Shown here one piece after another: positions 54,496 to 63,645 of a DNA stretch of 64,000 bases; position 1 is the stretch's first letter; every line of letters begins with the position of its first letter. The notes below the pieces were generated by a model. It saw nothing but the letters and a program-made list of their open reading frames with translations. It had not been told where the DNA came from and did no database searches. A program made the position numbers and the translations under genes. The DNA comes from Flavobacterium sp. UMI-01 (GTDB lineage: Bacteria; Bacteroidota; Bacteroidia; Flavobacteriales; Flavobacteriaceae), in NCBI RefSeq assembly GCF_019656315.1, contig NZ_BPLU01000012.1, forward strand, positions 33,911 to 97,910. The letters run 5' to 3'.

Positions 54496-54569
54496 CGGGA
54501 TGTAGCGCAGCCTGGTAGCGTACTAGCATGGGGTGCTAGGGGTCGCTGGTTCGAATCCAGTCATCCCGA
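54496..54569 (+). tRNA. tRNA-Pro (anticodon GGG)
   Basis: Acceptor arms CGGGATG/CATCCCG pair in seven positions, with C1 and discriminator A typical of tRNA-Pro. The D arm has AGCGCAGCCTGGTAGCG; the anticodon stem CTAGC/GCTAG encloses the loop ATGGGGT, giving anticodon GGG with G37; the T arm is CTGGTTCGAATCCAG. CCA is not encoded; a T7 run follows one base later and probably terminates transcription. Confidence 0.95.
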
Positions 54570-54585
54570 CTTTTTTTAAATTAAT

Positions 54586-55206
54586 TTATTCATATACTGG
54601 ATAAAAATAAATTTCTTCACGATATCCTTTTTGTTGATTCGTTCGTATTTCTTTTATACAAGTTCCTTTTTCGTCTTTGAGTTCGCATGTAATCAAGAGT
54701 TCTTCAATATCGTTTTCATTACGGTCTTTAGTAATAATTTTAGTTAATTTGGTATCGTTATAATAAAAATGTAAGGTGTTTAAAGGGGGATAATAATCTA
54801 CAATTTTAGCAATAGTCCCATTTTTATTGTAATGGTAAATGGCCTCTGTTTTTTTGTGACGCTTTTGTGTATAACAACTAATGCGTTCACGTTGTTTGAA
54901 TTTCCATCTTGTTTTACAATAATATGGTTCTTCGTTTGGGTAAATTTCGACTACAAACCATAACTTTTTTTTAGTTTCCTGAATAAGGTCTCCAGAAGCA
55001 GAAAGTGTTTTGGAGTATCTGATCCGACCATTTTTAGTAAAAAAGAATTCTTTTCTATATTGCAATTCTTTATGATTGTCATTTATGAAATATTTCTCTT
55101 CTGTAGCTGATGTTACACCTGAGGGTAATTGTCGTATAGCACTATATTTTTTTGTAGCACAAGAAAGTGTCACAAAGGTGGCTATAATAAGGAGTAGCAA
55201 TTTCAT
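54586..55206 (-). CDS. uncharacterised lipoprotein
   Basis: Signal II sequence MKLLLLIIATFVTLSC gives lipidated Cys16. The remaining 190 residues are strand-rich with repeating aromatic/charged pairs (LQYRKEFFFTKNGRIRYSKT, EAIYHYNKNGTIAKIVDYYP) that recall MORN/toxin_YD-like beta-hairpin repeats of the type 'YxxNGxI'. No family is recognised with confidence. It converges on tRNA-Pro with only 16 bp between them and lies in its own unit. Confidence 0.7.
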   Translation of the reverse strand: MKLLLLIIATFVTLSCATKKYSAIRQLPSGVTSATEEKYFINDNHKELQYRKEFFFTKNGRIRYSKTLSASGDLIQETKKKLWFVVEIYPNEEPYYCKTRWKFKQRERISCYTQKRHKKTEAIYHYNKNGTIAKIVDYYPPLNTLHFYYNDTKLTKIITKDRNENDIEELLITCELKDEKGTCIKEIRTNQQKGYREEIYFYPVYE

Positions 55207-55372
55207 AACAATTAGATAACTAATACTAAGGTACTTCTTTCTTATTCGATTTACTACAAAAAGTGTTGATTTTTAATCAGTTGGAGTGTTTTTCAGTTGT
55301 TAAATAAGTAAAACTTATTATTGTATAAAAATATATAATTGAAATTGATAAATGAGTTAGAGAGAGAACCAC

Positions 55373-55380
55373 TATTTTTG
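55373..55380 (+). promoter_or_regulatory. -7 element (TATTTTTG) for the peroxiredoxin gene
   Basis: TATTTTTGCC lies 31 bp before the ATG at 55412. No obvious OxyR-type operator was recognised. Confidence 0.5.
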
Positions 55381-55411
55381 CCACAGAAATTAATTAAAAA
55401 ATTAAATTATT

Positions 55412-56050
55412 ATGTCTTTAGTAGGAAAAAAATTCCCAAGTATTGCCGTTGATGCCATTTCTGAAATGGGTGACAATTTAAAAATCAACATCTTTGAAGA
55501 AGCTACAAAAAACAACAAAAAAGTACTTTTGTTTTGGTATCCAAAAGATTTCACTTTTGTATGTCCAACAGAATTACACGCTTTTCAAGCTGCTTTGCCA
55601 GAATTTGAAAAAAGAAATACTATCGTAATTGGTGCTTCTTGTGATACTAATGAAGTACATTTTGCTTGGTTGAACACAGCTAAAAACAATGGTGGTATTG
55701 AAGGAGTTACATACCCAATCTTAGCCGATACTAACCGTAACTTATCTTCAATTTTAGGAATTTTAGATATCGAATCTTCTGAATACAATGAAGAAACAGA
55801 TTCTTTAATCATTGAGGGGTCAAATGTAACTTACAGAGCTACTTATTTAGTTGATGAAACAGGAAAAATTTTCCACGAAAGTGTAAACGATATGCCATTA
55901 GGACGTAACGTAAACGAGTACTTACGTATGATTGATGCATACACACACGTACAACAAAAAGGGGAGGTATGTCCTGCAAACTGGGAAGCTGGTAAAGAAG
56001 CAATGAGTGCTGATAGAATCAGTACTGCGGCTTACTTGAGTGCTAACTAA
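55412..56050 (+). CDS. 2-Cys peroxiredoxin (AhpC/Prx1 type)
   Basis: Reduces H2O2 and organic peroxides. The peroxidatic Cys51 in FTFVCPTELHAF and the resolving Cys187 in GEVCPANWEAG mark a typical 2-Cys enzyme. IGASCDTNEVHFAW and ILADTNRNLSSILG are AhpC-like. At 212 residues it has a long C-terminal arm. A thioredoxin-family gene follows 115 bp downstream across a large hairpin, then DUF6952-like and tpx genes, forming a peroxide-defence group. Confidence 0.94.
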   Translation: MSLVGKKFPSIAVDAISEMGDNLKINIFEEATKNNKKVLLFWYPKDFTFVCPTELHAFQAALPEFEKRNTIVIGASCDTNEVHFAWLNTAKNNGGIEGVTYPILADTNRNLSSILGILDIESSEYNEETDSLIIEGSNVTYRATYLVDETGKIFHESVNDMPLGRNVNEYLRMIDAYTHVQQKGEVCPANWEAGKEAMSADRISTAAYLSAN

Positions 56051-56057
56051 TTACTAG

Positions 56058-56137
56058 AAGATTCTAAAATTTAAAGGTACTAAGGTTCTAAGTTTAATAT
56101 ATCTAAAAAGCTTGTAACCTTAGTACCTCAGAATCTT
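56058..56137. repeat. two-part inverted repeat between peroxiredoxin and thioredoxin genes
   Basis: AAGATTCT pairs with AGAATCTT (outer 8 bp) and AGGTACTAAGGTT pairs with AACCTTAGTACCT (inner 13 bp), with a 28-nt loop. There is no T-run after it, so it looks like a repeat or mRNA-stabilising hairpin, not a simple terminator. Confidence 0.8.
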
Positions 56138-56165
56138 AGCAACTTACAACCTTAAAAAGAAAACT

Positions 56166-56474
56166 ATGTTAATAGAATTAAACGAAGATACATTGGCAAA
56201 CTTGGTTGCCGAAAACAATAAAGTAGTGGTTCAATTTTCAGCTTCATGGTGTGGAAATTGCCGAATCATGAAACCAAAATTTAAAAAACTAGCTACTGAG
56301 AATGAAAATATCACTTTTGCGTTTGTAGATGCTGAAAATTTTCCAGAATCCAGAAAATTAGCTAATGTAAGTAACTTGCCTACTTTTGCTACGTTCGTGG
56401 ATGGTAAATTAGTAAACGAAACCCAAACGAATAAACAAGAAGTTCTTATTGAATTAGTTAAAGAAATAGCTTAG
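56166..56474 (+). CDS. thioredoxin-family protein
   Basis: A 102-residue thioredoxin fold with active site WCGNC (Cys29, Cys32), the variant dipeptide GN in place of GP. FVDAENFPESRKLANV and the cis-Pro loop SNLPTFATF are intact. With peroxidases on both sides it is the probable electron donor for the 2-Cys peroxiredoxin upstream and Tpx downstream. It is followed by a DUF6952-like gene after 61 bp. Confidence 0.92.
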   Translation: MLIELNEDTLANLVAENNKVVVQFSASWCGNCRIMKPKFKKLATENENITFAFVDAENFPESRKLANVSNLPTFATFVDGKLVNETQTNKQEVLIELVKEIA

Positions 56475-56535
56475 TAGTTGAATTGTTTGATCGATTAAAC
56501 GGTTAAACAAATAACCAAATTAAACAATTTAAAAC

Positions 56536-56793
56536 ATGAAACTACCAATAATAAAACATCTTACTCAGTTTATTGAAGAAAATGACCAAGATTACATTAT
56601 AGAAACCATTGAAGTCTTAGAAGCGATGACTGAAATTAGTTCGCTAAAAGAAGAGGAGTTAGATGTGATTGGAGAGTTGATTTCAAATATGTATGGAGCC
56701 CTAGAAGTACATAAATTAATCAAAAACGGAACAGATAAAAAAGAAGCTTTAAACGCATTTATGAAACGCGTAATGAGTTCTATAGACAAATAA
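56536..56793 (+). CDS. DUF6952-like small protein
   Basis: An 85-residue all-helical acidic protein (LTQFIEENDQDYIIETIEVLEAMTEI...) with no signal, membrane segment or cysteine. I recall this as DUF6952, repeatedly found between a thioredoxin and a peroxidase in Flavobacteriia, so a role linked to peroxide reduction is inferred from position alone. A terminator follows 30 bp after its stop. Confidence 0.65.
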   Translation: MKLPIIKHLTQFIEENDQDYIIETIEVLEAMTEISSLKEEELDVIGELISNMYGALEVHKLIKNGTDKKEALNAFMKRVMSSIDK

Positions 56794-56823
56794 AATAAGT
56801 CAGGTACTTGATTTTTTCAAAGC

Positions 56824-56853
56824 AACGCATACTACTTTTAGGTGCGTTTTTTT
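56824..56853 (+). terminator. rho-independent terminator after the DUF6952-like gene
   Basis: AACGCA pairs with TGCGTT around a 13-nt loop, followed by T6-7. It separates the peroxiredoxin-thioredoxin unit from tpx. Confidence 0.75.
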
Positions 56854-56885
56854 GTTTTTAAAACTAAAATCTTAAATAATTTTCA

Positions 56886-56893
56886 TACTTTTG
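56886..56893 (+). promoter_or_regulatory. -7 element (TACTTTTG) for tpx
   Basis: TACTTTTG lies 22 bp before the tpx ATG and fits TAnnTTTG exactly. Confidence 0.5.
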
Positions 56894-56915
56894 AACCTCA
56901 ATAAAAACAAAAAAT

Positions 56916-57413
56916 ATGGCTTCGATTACATTAAAAGGAAATGCAATAAACACTAATGGTGAATTACCTAAAGTAGGTTCAAAATTAGCAGATTTTAAAT
57001 TAATTCAATCAGACCTTTCGGTTGCAACATTAAGCAATTTCGCAGGTAAAAAATTAGTATTGAATATATTCCCAAGTATCGACACTGGGACTTGCGCAGC
57101 TTCAGTTAGAAAATTTAACGAAAAAGCAGCTCAGTTAGAAAACACAGTGGTGTTGTGTATTTCAAGAGATTTGCCATTTGCTCAACAACGTTTTTGTGGT
57201 GCAGAAGGTATCGCTAACGTGGTGAACTTATCTGATTTTCAAGAAGGTAGTTTTGGAAAAAACAATGGTTTATTGATTGTTGACGGACCATTGGCTGGTT
57301 TACTTTCAAGAGTACTTATTGTTGTAGATGCTGATGGTACAATTCTGCATACAGAGCAAGTAGCTGAAATCGTTGATGAGCCTAATTATGATGCTGCATT
57401 AGCAGTACTTTAA
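56916..57413 (+). CDS. tpx: thiol peroxidase (Tpx)
   Basis: An atypical 2-Cys peroxiredoxin that reduces alkyl hydroperoxides at the membrane/periplasm boundary in E. coli but has no signal here. The peroxidatic Cys60 lies in SIDTGTCAASVRKFNE and the resolving Cys94 in QQRFCGAEG, matching Cys61/Cys95 of the E. coli enzyme. At 165 residues it is full length. It has its own promoter; the diacylglycerol-kinase-like gene follows after 10 bp. Confidence 0.96.
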   Translation: MASITLKGNAINTNGELPKVGSKLADFKLIQSDLSVATLSNFAGKKLVLNIFPSIDTGTCAASVRKFNEKAAQLENTVVLCISRDLPFAQQRFCGAEGIANVVNLSDFQEGSFGKNNGLLIVDGPLAGLLSRVLIVVDADGTILHTEQVAEIVDEPNYDAALAVL

Positions 57414-57423
57414 TCTGATTTTA

Positions 57424-57798
57424 ATGGCATTTCAAAAAGACAATACTTTTGTTACCGGAAGATTAAAAAGTGTCACGTATGCTTTTAAAGGAGCTGTAAA
57501 ATTAATCACGACTGAACATAGTGTGATGGTACAGTTTTCAATAGGTTTGCTATTGACTGGTGCAGGTTTTTATTTTGGAATTACTTCTACCCAATGGCTT
57601 TTTCAAACATTAGCCATTGGATTAGTGTTAAGTATCGAAGGTTTGAATACAGCAGTTGAAAAAATTGCAGACTTCATTCATCCGGATTATCATGAAAGAA
57701 TTGGCTTTATTAAGGACATTGCAGCAGGCTCTGTCTTCTTTGCGGCTATTACAGCAATAATTATTGGTTTAATCATCTATCTACCCCTATTTTTATAG
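57424..57798 (+). CDS. diacylglycerol / undecaprenol kinase family protein
   Basis: A small three-helix membrane kinase of the DgkA/UdpK family. EHSVMVQFSIG, the active-site helix LSIEGLNTAVEKIADFI (about 61-77) and YHERIGFIKDIAAGSVFFAA match the E. coli DgkA motifs for ATP and lipid substrate. With 124 residues and three hydrophobic helices the topology is normal. In bacteria without a membrane-derived oligosaccharide cycle, phosphorylation of undecaprenol is at least as likely as of diacylglycerol. It is coupled to tpx upstream (10 bp) and ftsK downstream (18 bp). Confidence 0.9.
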   Translation: MAFQKDNTFVTGRLKSVTYAFKGAVKLITTEHSVMVQFSIGLLLTGAGFYFGITSTQWLFQTLAIGLVLSIEGLNTAVEKIADFIHPDYHERIGFIKDIAAGSVFFAAITAIIIGLIIYLPLFL

Positions 57799-57816
57799 CA
57801 AATAGTACCTTCCCTA

Positions 57817-60246
57817 ATGGCGAAATCAAAAAAAGAAACTTCAGACAAGACGACAAAATCCGAAACTAAAGTATTAAAATCATGGAAAATAACCAGACAG
57901 CACAAAATTGTATTGGGCTGTCTTTTGGTTTTATTTTCCATTGCTTTGTTAGTGGCTTTTATTTCCTTTTATATTTATGGACAAGAAGATCAAAGTGCTG
58001 TTTATGAGTTGAGCAATCGAACCGAAAAGGTGCAAAATTGGTTGGGAAAATTTGGAGCCTACCTTGCCGATTTAATAGTTTACAAAGGATTTGGATTGGC
58101 GTCTTTTTTATTTGTGCGTCTTTTTTTCTTAACAGGTGCTTATTTAATCATAGGATTGCCCGCTTATAAATTAAAACGAGTTTGGTTTTGGGATTTATTT
58201 GCATTAATTATTGTTTCCATATTATTAAGCTTTTTTGCAACTTCGTTACCAGAATTAGGAGGAGTAGTGGGGTATGAATTGAATTTGTTTTTACAAGATT
58301 ATATTGGTAAAACAGGTACCTTGCTTGTATTGATTTTTGGTATTGTGATTTATGCCATTTTTAAAATGAAATTGTCACCTGAAAAAATTCTTTCTTACTT
58401 TGAAAATTCAGCTAAAGATTTGAATGATAAAAAAGAAGCAGCATTTACTTCGAGTGATAATAGTACTTATAATTTAGAGGAATTTGCAGTTTCTGAGCAA
58501 GAAGATGAGCCAGAAATGGTTCTAACAACTAGGCCCTCACAATTTGAAATTAAAAAAGAAGATTTAAAACCTACTATTCAACATGCTTCTGAAATTAATT
58601 TAGATCCAGTAGCACCTCCACCTTATAAAAAACCAGAAGATCAAGTTGTAGGTTCTGAATCTTTTGTCATAGAATCAGCACCTGAAGAGGATATCATTGA
58701 AGAAAATTTGGCTTCTAAATTAGTATCTGATTTTGGTTTGTTTGATCCTACATTGGATTTATCTAATTATAAATTCCCAACATTAGATTTATTAAAAGAA
58801 TATGCTACAGGTGGGATTACAATCAATCAAGAAGAATTAGAAGAAAATAAAAATAAAATTGTAGATACTCTTAGAAACTACAAAATTGAAATTGCTCAAA
58901 TTAAGGCTACAGTAGGACCATCGGTTACCTTATATGAAATTGTTCCTGAAGCAGGAATTCGTATTTCTAAAATTAAAAGTTTAGAGGATGATATTGCTTT
59001 ATCTTTATCAGCTTTAGGTATCCGTATCATTGCTCCTATTCCTGGTAAGGGGACTATTGGTATCGAAGTACCTAATAAGACTCCTACAATGGTTTCTATG
59101 AAAAGTGTAATAGGTTCAGCTAAGTTTCAGGAAGCTGAAATGGAATTGCCAATTGCTCTTGGGAAAACCATTTCAAATGAAACTTTTGTAGTGGATTTGG
59201 CTAAAATGCCACACTTATTGATGGCAGGAGCTACAGGGCAAGGGAAATCGGTAGGATTAAATGCGGTATTGACGTCATTGCTGTATAAAAAACACCCTGC
59301 AGAAGTAAAATTTGTCTTAGTTGATCCTAAGAAAGTAGAATTGACACTTTTTAATAAGATTGAGAGACATTATTTGGCGATGTTGCCCGATACTGAGGAT
59401 GCAATTATTACGGATAATGCCAAGGTAGTCAACACACTCAATTCCCTTTGTGTGGAGATGGACAATCGTTACTCTTTGTTGAAAGATGCAATGGTTCGAA
59501 ACATCAAGGAATACAACGAGAAATTTAAGTCTAGAAAATTAAATCCCGAAAACGGGCACCGATTTTTACCTTATATCATTTTGGTTGTCGATGAGTTTGC
59601 TGATTTGATTATGACTGCTGGCAAAGAGGTGGAAATCCCCATTGCACGATTGGCTCAGTTGGCGCGTGCCATCGGTATTCATTTGATTATTGCTACACAA
59701 AGACCTTCTGTAAATGTAATTACGGGGTTAATCAAAGCCAACTTCCCAGCTCGTATTGCTTTTAGAGTTACCTCAAAAATTGATTCGAGAACCATTTTGG
59801 ACGCTCAAGGAGCTGACCAGTTGATTGGTCGTGGAGATTTATTATATACGAACGGAAATGATGTGGTACGTGTACAATGTGCCTTTATTGATACTCCTGA
59901 AGTAGAAAAAATAACTGATTTTATAGGTTCTCAAAAAGCGTATGCAACGGCTTATTTGCTTCCAGAATTTATTGGAGAAGAAACTGGCATCAATCTTGAT
60001 GTGGATATCTCTGATAGAGATACTCTGTTTAGAGAAGCGGCCGAAGTGATTGTAAGTGCACAACAAGGTTCTGCTTCCTTGTTACAGAGAAAATTGAAAC
60101 TAGGATACAACCGAGCGGGTCGTTTGATTGACCAACTTGAGGCAGCAGGCATCGTAGGTCCTTTTGAAGGAAGTAAGGCGCGTTCTGTAAATTTCCAAGA
60201 TTTGACCTCTCTTGAGCACTTTTTAAACAATGAACAAAATAGTTAA
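57817..60246 (+). CDS. ftsK: FtsK/SpoIIIE DNA translocase
   Basis: The septal DNA pump that clears chromosome dimers during division. Four hydrophobic segments occupy the N-terminus (about 25-175), followed by an acidic, Pro-containing linker (about 190-310) shorter than that of E. coli FtsK. The motor has Walker A GATGQGKS (471-478) and Walker B LVVDEF (589-594); the C-terminal gamma domain (about 740-800, with LLQRKLKLGYNRAGRLIDQLE) reads KOPS-type sequences. At 809 residues it is complete. It begins a run into lolA-like, lptF/G-like and ribB genes. Confidence 0.96.
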   Translation: MAKSKKETSDKTTKSETKVLKSWKITRQHKIVLGCLLVLFSIALLVAFISFYIYGQEDQSAVYELSNRTEKVQNWLGKFGAYLADLIVYKGFGLASFLFVRLFFLTGAYLIIGLPAYKLKRVWFWDLFALIIVSILLSFFATSLPELGGVVGYELNLFLQDYIGKTGTLLVLIFGIVIYAIFKMKLSPEKILSYFENSAKDLNDKKEAAFTSSDNSTYNLEEFAVSEQEDEPEMVLTTRPSQFEIKKEDLKPTIQHASEINLDPVAPPPYKKPEDQVVGSESFVIESAPEEDIIEENLASKLVSDFGLFDPTLDLSNYKFPTLDLLKEYATGGITINQEELEENKNKIVDTLRNYKIEIAQIKATVGPSVTLYEIVPEAGIRISKIKSLEDDIALSLSALGIRIIAPIPGKGTIGIEVPNKTPTMVSMKSVIGSAKFQEAEMELPIALGKTISNETFVVDLAKMPHLLMAGATGQGKSVGLNAVLTSLLYKKHPAEVKFVLVDPKKVELTLFNKIERHYLAMLPDTEDAIITDNAKVVNTLNSLCVEMDNRYSLLKDAMVRNIKEYNEKFKSRKLNPENGHRFLPYIILVVDEFADLIMTAGKEVEIPIARLAQLARAIGIHLIIATQRPSVNVITGLIKANFPARIAFRVTSKIDSRTILDAQGADQLIGRGDLLYTNGNDVVRVQCAFIDTPEVEKITDFIGSQKAYATAYLLPEFIGEETGINLDVDISDRDTLFREAAEVIVSAQQGSASLLQRKLKLGYNRAGRLIDQLEAAGIVGPFEGSKARSVNFQDLTSLEHFLNNEQNS

Positions 60247-60295
60247 AACCATGCAATTCAAGATTAAAAAAACAAAAAGCAATTCTATTACTATT

Positions 60296-60940
60296 ATGAC
60301 GAATAAATTTTTATCCATACTTTTTGCCCTTTTTATAAGTTTTTCAATTCAAGCTCAAGACAAACGAGCAAAAGCTTTGTTAGACCAAGTAACCGCAAAG
60401 GTTAAAAGTTACCATAATATCACTATCGATTTTAGATACTGTTTGACCAATTCGAAAGAAAATATTAATCAAGATAGTAAAGGGAATGTAACCATGAAAG
60501 GAAATCAATATGTGTTGAATTTCATGGGAATCACTAAAATTTTTGACGGTAAGAAAACCTATACCATTGTACCTGAAGATGAAGAAGTTACAATTTCTAG
60601 CTTTAATGAAAAAGATGAAAATGCGATTACACCATCTAAAATGTTGACGTTTTTTAATAGCGGTTATCGTTATACAATGGATATTGTTCAAGATGTTAGA
60701 GGAAGAAAAATTCAATACATCAAATTAGTTCCAACTAATACGAAAGACCAACGTAAAGAAATTTTACTAGGGATTGATGTGAATACCAAACACATTTATA
60801 ACCTTATTGAAATAGGTAAAAAAGGAACAAAAACGACATTAACCGTTAATTCTTTTAAAACCAACCAACCATTGTCAAAAAATCAATTTACCTTTGCCGA
60901 AAGTAAATATCCAAATTACTACATCAACAAATTAGATTAA
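60296..60940 (+). CDS. LolA-like outer-membrane lipoprotein carrier
   Basis: A periplasmic protein of the LolA/LolB fold, carrying lipoproteins across the periplasm. Signal peptide MTNKFLSILFALFISFSIQAQ (cleavage after about residue 21), then beta-strand-rich domain with DFRYCLTNSKENINQDSKG, a FDGKKTYTIVPEDEEVTI strand pair and the C-terminal FTFAESKYPNYYINKLD. The start at 60296 gives a clean signal peptide; an earlier ATG at 60230 would overlap ftsK and precede the signal by 22 residues. The downstream neighbour is an LptF/G-type permease, so two envelope-transport genes are adjacent. Confidence 0.82.
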   Translation: MTNKFLSILFALFISFSIQAQDKRAKALLDQVTAKVKSYHNITIDFRYCLTNSKENINQDSKGNVTMKGNQYVLNFMGITKIFDGKKTYTIVPEDEEVTISSFNEKDENAITPSKMLTFFNSGYRYTMDIVQDVRGRKIQYIKLVPTNTKDQRKEILLGIDVNTKHIYNLIEIGKKGTKTTLTVNSFKTNQPLSKNQFTFAESKYPNYYINKLD

Positions 60941-60949
60941 ATAGGGTAG

Positions 60950-62398
60950 GTGAAAATACTTGACAGATACTTATTAAAAACCTTTTTGATTACATTTACT
61001 ACGGTATTTGTAATCTTATTTTTCATATTTATATTACAAACCATTTGGCTCTTTATAGCAGAGTTGGCAGGAAAGGACTTAGATACTCCTATGATTCTTA
61101 AATTCTTGTTGTTTTCTATGCCAAGAATTGTTCCTTTGGTGCTTCCGTTGTCTATCTTATTGGCATCGATAATGACTTTTGGAAATCTAGCCGAAAATTA
61201 TGAATTTGCTGCGATGAAGTCTTCTGGAATTTCATTGCAACGAGCTTTAGTGCCGTTAACCATATTTATAACGGTATTGAGCATTGTGGCTTTTTTGTTT
61301 GCCAACAACGTAATTCCGTATGCGGAGTATAAATTCATCAACTTTAGAAAAAATATTGCCCAAGTCAAACCTGCCTTAGCCATTACCGAAGGGCAGTTTA
61401 GCGATGTGGGGGTTTATAACATTAAGGTAAATAAAAAATCTGGAGAAAACGGCAACATTCTTACTGGAGTTACCATTCATAAAAAATCGATGATAGGGGA
61501 TGGGAGTAAGATTGTTATCAAAGCCAATAATGGAGAACTTATTAGTAATGAGCAATCGAGCATTCTGAAATTGGTCTTAAATAACGGTAATTATTACGAA
61601 GATATCATTCCGAAAAAATTTGAAGACAGAGAAAAATTGCCTTTTGCTAAAAGTTCCTTCAAAAAATACACCATTAATATTGATTTGTCTCAGCTAAATA
61701 AAGTGGAGATGGACGAAGAACAAGTTTCGAATACGAACACGATGTTGAATGTAAATGAACTCACCTACACCCTAGATTCTTTACATAAAAGTTTGGATAA
61801 AGAAGTGGTTTCTTTTGCTGAAAACATCAATAACCAAACGGGTATTACAGCACTTCATAATCCAGTTAAAATTGCTACTGACACAGTAAAGAAGTTGAAG
61901 CCAATGCCTAATGATATATTGTCACTGTTCAACAATGAAGAAAAAGCAACTATTTTAAAAGTCGCTTCGAGTAACGTAGTGAGTACGGGTTACAATATTG
62001 ATGCTTCCAAAGTAAATTTAGAAACCAAACAAAAAACAATCAATAGTCATTATCTAGCGTTGTACGACAAATTTGTAATTGCATTTGCTTGTTTTTTGAT
62101 GTTTTTCATAGGAGCTCCATTAGGTGCTATTATTAGAAAAGGAGGTTTAGGACTGCCTATTGTCTTTGCTGTTTTTATTTTTATCACCTTTCATTTTATC
62201 AACACGTTTGGGAAAAGAATTTCTCAAGAGGACGGTTTAACTCCTTTTTTAGGAGCATGGATGTCTTCTTTTGTTTTAACTCCTGTAGCAGTTTTTCTAA
62301 CTTATAGAGCGACAAATGATATAGGACTTATTAATATGGATGTCGTTACAGCACCAATTCAAAAAATCATTAAAAAACTGTTTCAAAAACAAATATAA
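60950..62398 (+). CDS. LptF/LptG family permease
   Basis: A membrane subunit of the LptBFGC complex that drives lipopolysaccharide to the outer membrane. MKILDRYLLKTFLITFTTVFVILFF opens the first helix; a helix pair around 60-110, a large periplasmic beta-jellyroll (about 125-370) and three C-terminal helices (LYDKFVIAFACFLMFFIGAPLGAIIRKGGLGLPI...) complete the fold. At 482 residues it is longer than E. coli LptF/G (~360), the extra length lying in the periplasmic part. It starts at a GTG, 9 bp after the lolA-like gene. LptF and LptG cannot be told apart here. Confidence 0.93.
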   Translation: MKILDRYLLKTFLITFTTVFVILFFIFILQTIWLFIAELAGKDLDTPMILKFLLFSMPRIVPLVLPLSILLASIMTFGNLAENYEFAAMKSSGISLQRALVPLTIFITVLSIVAFLFANNVIPYAEYKFINFRKNIAQVKPALAITEGQFSDVGVYNIKVNKKSGENGNILTGVTIHKKSMIGDGSKIVIKANNGELISNEQSSILKLVLNNGNYYEDIIPKKFEDREKLPFAKSSFKKYTINIDLSQLNKVEMDEEQVSNTNTMLNVNELTYTLDSLHKSLDKEVVSFAENINNQTGITALHNPVKIATDTVKKLKPMPNDILSLFNNEEKATILKVASSNVVSTGYNIDASKVNLETKQKTINSHYLALYDKFVIAFACFLMFFIGAPLGAIIRKGGLGLPIVFAVFIFITFHFINTFGKRISQEDGLTPFLGAWMSSFVLTPVAVFLTYRATNDIGLINMDVVTAPIQKIIKKLFQKQI

Positions 62399-62406
62399 AT
62401 ACCACC

Positions 62407-63540
62407 ATGGTTTCAAGTAAAATACAATTAAACACCATAGAAGAAGCAATAGAAGACATTCGTCAAGGAAAAGTTATTATTGTTGTCGATGATGAAGACC
62501 GAGAGAACGAAGGTGATTTTTTGGCTGCTGCCGAAAAAGTAACTCCTGAGATGATTAATTTTATGGCTACTCATGGTCGTGGTTTGATTTGTACTCCTTT
62601 GACCGAAAGCCGATGCAAAGAATTAGGACTTCATGCTATGGTTACTAATAACACTGACCCGATGGAAACAGCGTTTACTGTTTCGGTGGATTTAAAAGGG
62701 CATGGTGTAACAACGGGAATTTCGGCATCAGATAGAGCCAAAACGATTTTGTCCTTGATAGATCCTAGTACAAAACCACATGATTTAGCGCGTCCTGGGC
62801 ATATTTTTCCATTGATAGCAAAACAAGGTGGGGTTTTAAGACGAACAGGGCATACTGAAGCAGCAATTGATTTTGCACGTTTAGCAGGATTCCATTCCGC
62901 AGGTGTGATTGTCGAAATCATGAATGAGGACGGAAGTATGGCACGTTTGCCGCAACTTATAAAAGTGGCTAAGAAATTTGATTTAAAAATTGTCTCTATT
63001 GAGGCTCTTGTTGCTTATAGAATGCAACACGATAGTTTAATTCAGAAAAAAGAGGACTTTGATATCGAAACTCGTTTTGGAACTTTTCGTTTACGAGCGT
63101 ACCAACAAACGACTAATAAACAAATCCACATCGCGCTTACTAAAGGAACTTGGAATTTAGGAGAACCTATTTTGACAAGAATTCACTCTTCGCAGGTAAA
63201 TAATGATTTATTAGGAACACTTACTAATAATGTGGATCAACAATTAGATGATATGTTTAAAGTGATTAACGACCACGGAAAAGGCGCATTTATCTTTATC
63301 AATCAAGACATGCAAGCCGTAAGTTTGTTAAGCCGTTTGGTAGAATTAAAAGCGTTACAAGAGTCTGGACAAATGAAAGCTCCAAAAATTGTAATTGACA
63401 GTAAAGATTTTGGTATTGGTGCCCAAATCTTACATGATATTGACATTTCCAAAATTCGTTTAATAACCAATTCGGTACAAGGAAAGCGTGTGGGGATGAT
63501 AGGATATGGGCTAGAAATAACAGAATATGTAACCTATTAA
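62407..63540 (+). CDS. ribB: 3,4-dihydroxy-2-butanone-4-phosphate synthase with degenerate GTP cyclohydrolase II domain
   Basis: The N-terminal half (about 8-210) is a complete Rib[13 protein letters not shown] is the acidic metal/substrate loop, HGRGLIC and [12 protein letters not shown] follow, and [17 protein letters not shown] completes the site. The C-terminal half has the GTP cyclohydrolase II fold ([31 protein letters not shown]) but has lost the three zinc cysteines (the region reads [22 protein letters not shown]) and the catalytic EGRGIGL-type segment, replaced by [10 protein letters not shown]. It should make the butanone-phosphate for riboflavin but not open GTP. A separate RibA is expected elsewhere. 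Confidence 0.93.
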   Translation: MVSSKIQLNTIEEAIEDIRQGKVIIVVDDEDRENEGDFLAAAEKVTPEMINFMATHGRGLICTPLTESRCKELGLHAMVTNNTDPMETAFTVSVDLKGHGVTTGISASDRAKTILSLIDPSTKPHDLARPGHIFPLIAKQGGVLRRTGHTEAAIDFARLAGFHSAGVIVEIMNEDGSMARLPQLIKVAKKFDLKIVSIEALVAYRMQHDSLIQKKEDFDIETRFGTFRLRAYQQTTNKQIHIALTKGTWNLGEPILTRIHSSQVNNDLLGTLTNNVDQQLDDMFKVINDHGKGAFIFINQDMQAVSLLSRLVELKALQESGQMKAPKIVIDSKDFGIGAQILHDIDISKIRLITNSVQGKRVGMIGYGLEITEYVTY

Positions 63541-63645
63541 ATAATGTTGGAATTTTTTAATTTATTTTTTTCAAAGCTAAAGCAAAGGAAATGAAAGGAT
63601 TAAAAAATAGTTCGCAAAACAACTGAAAATTTATTGAAAATTGTT

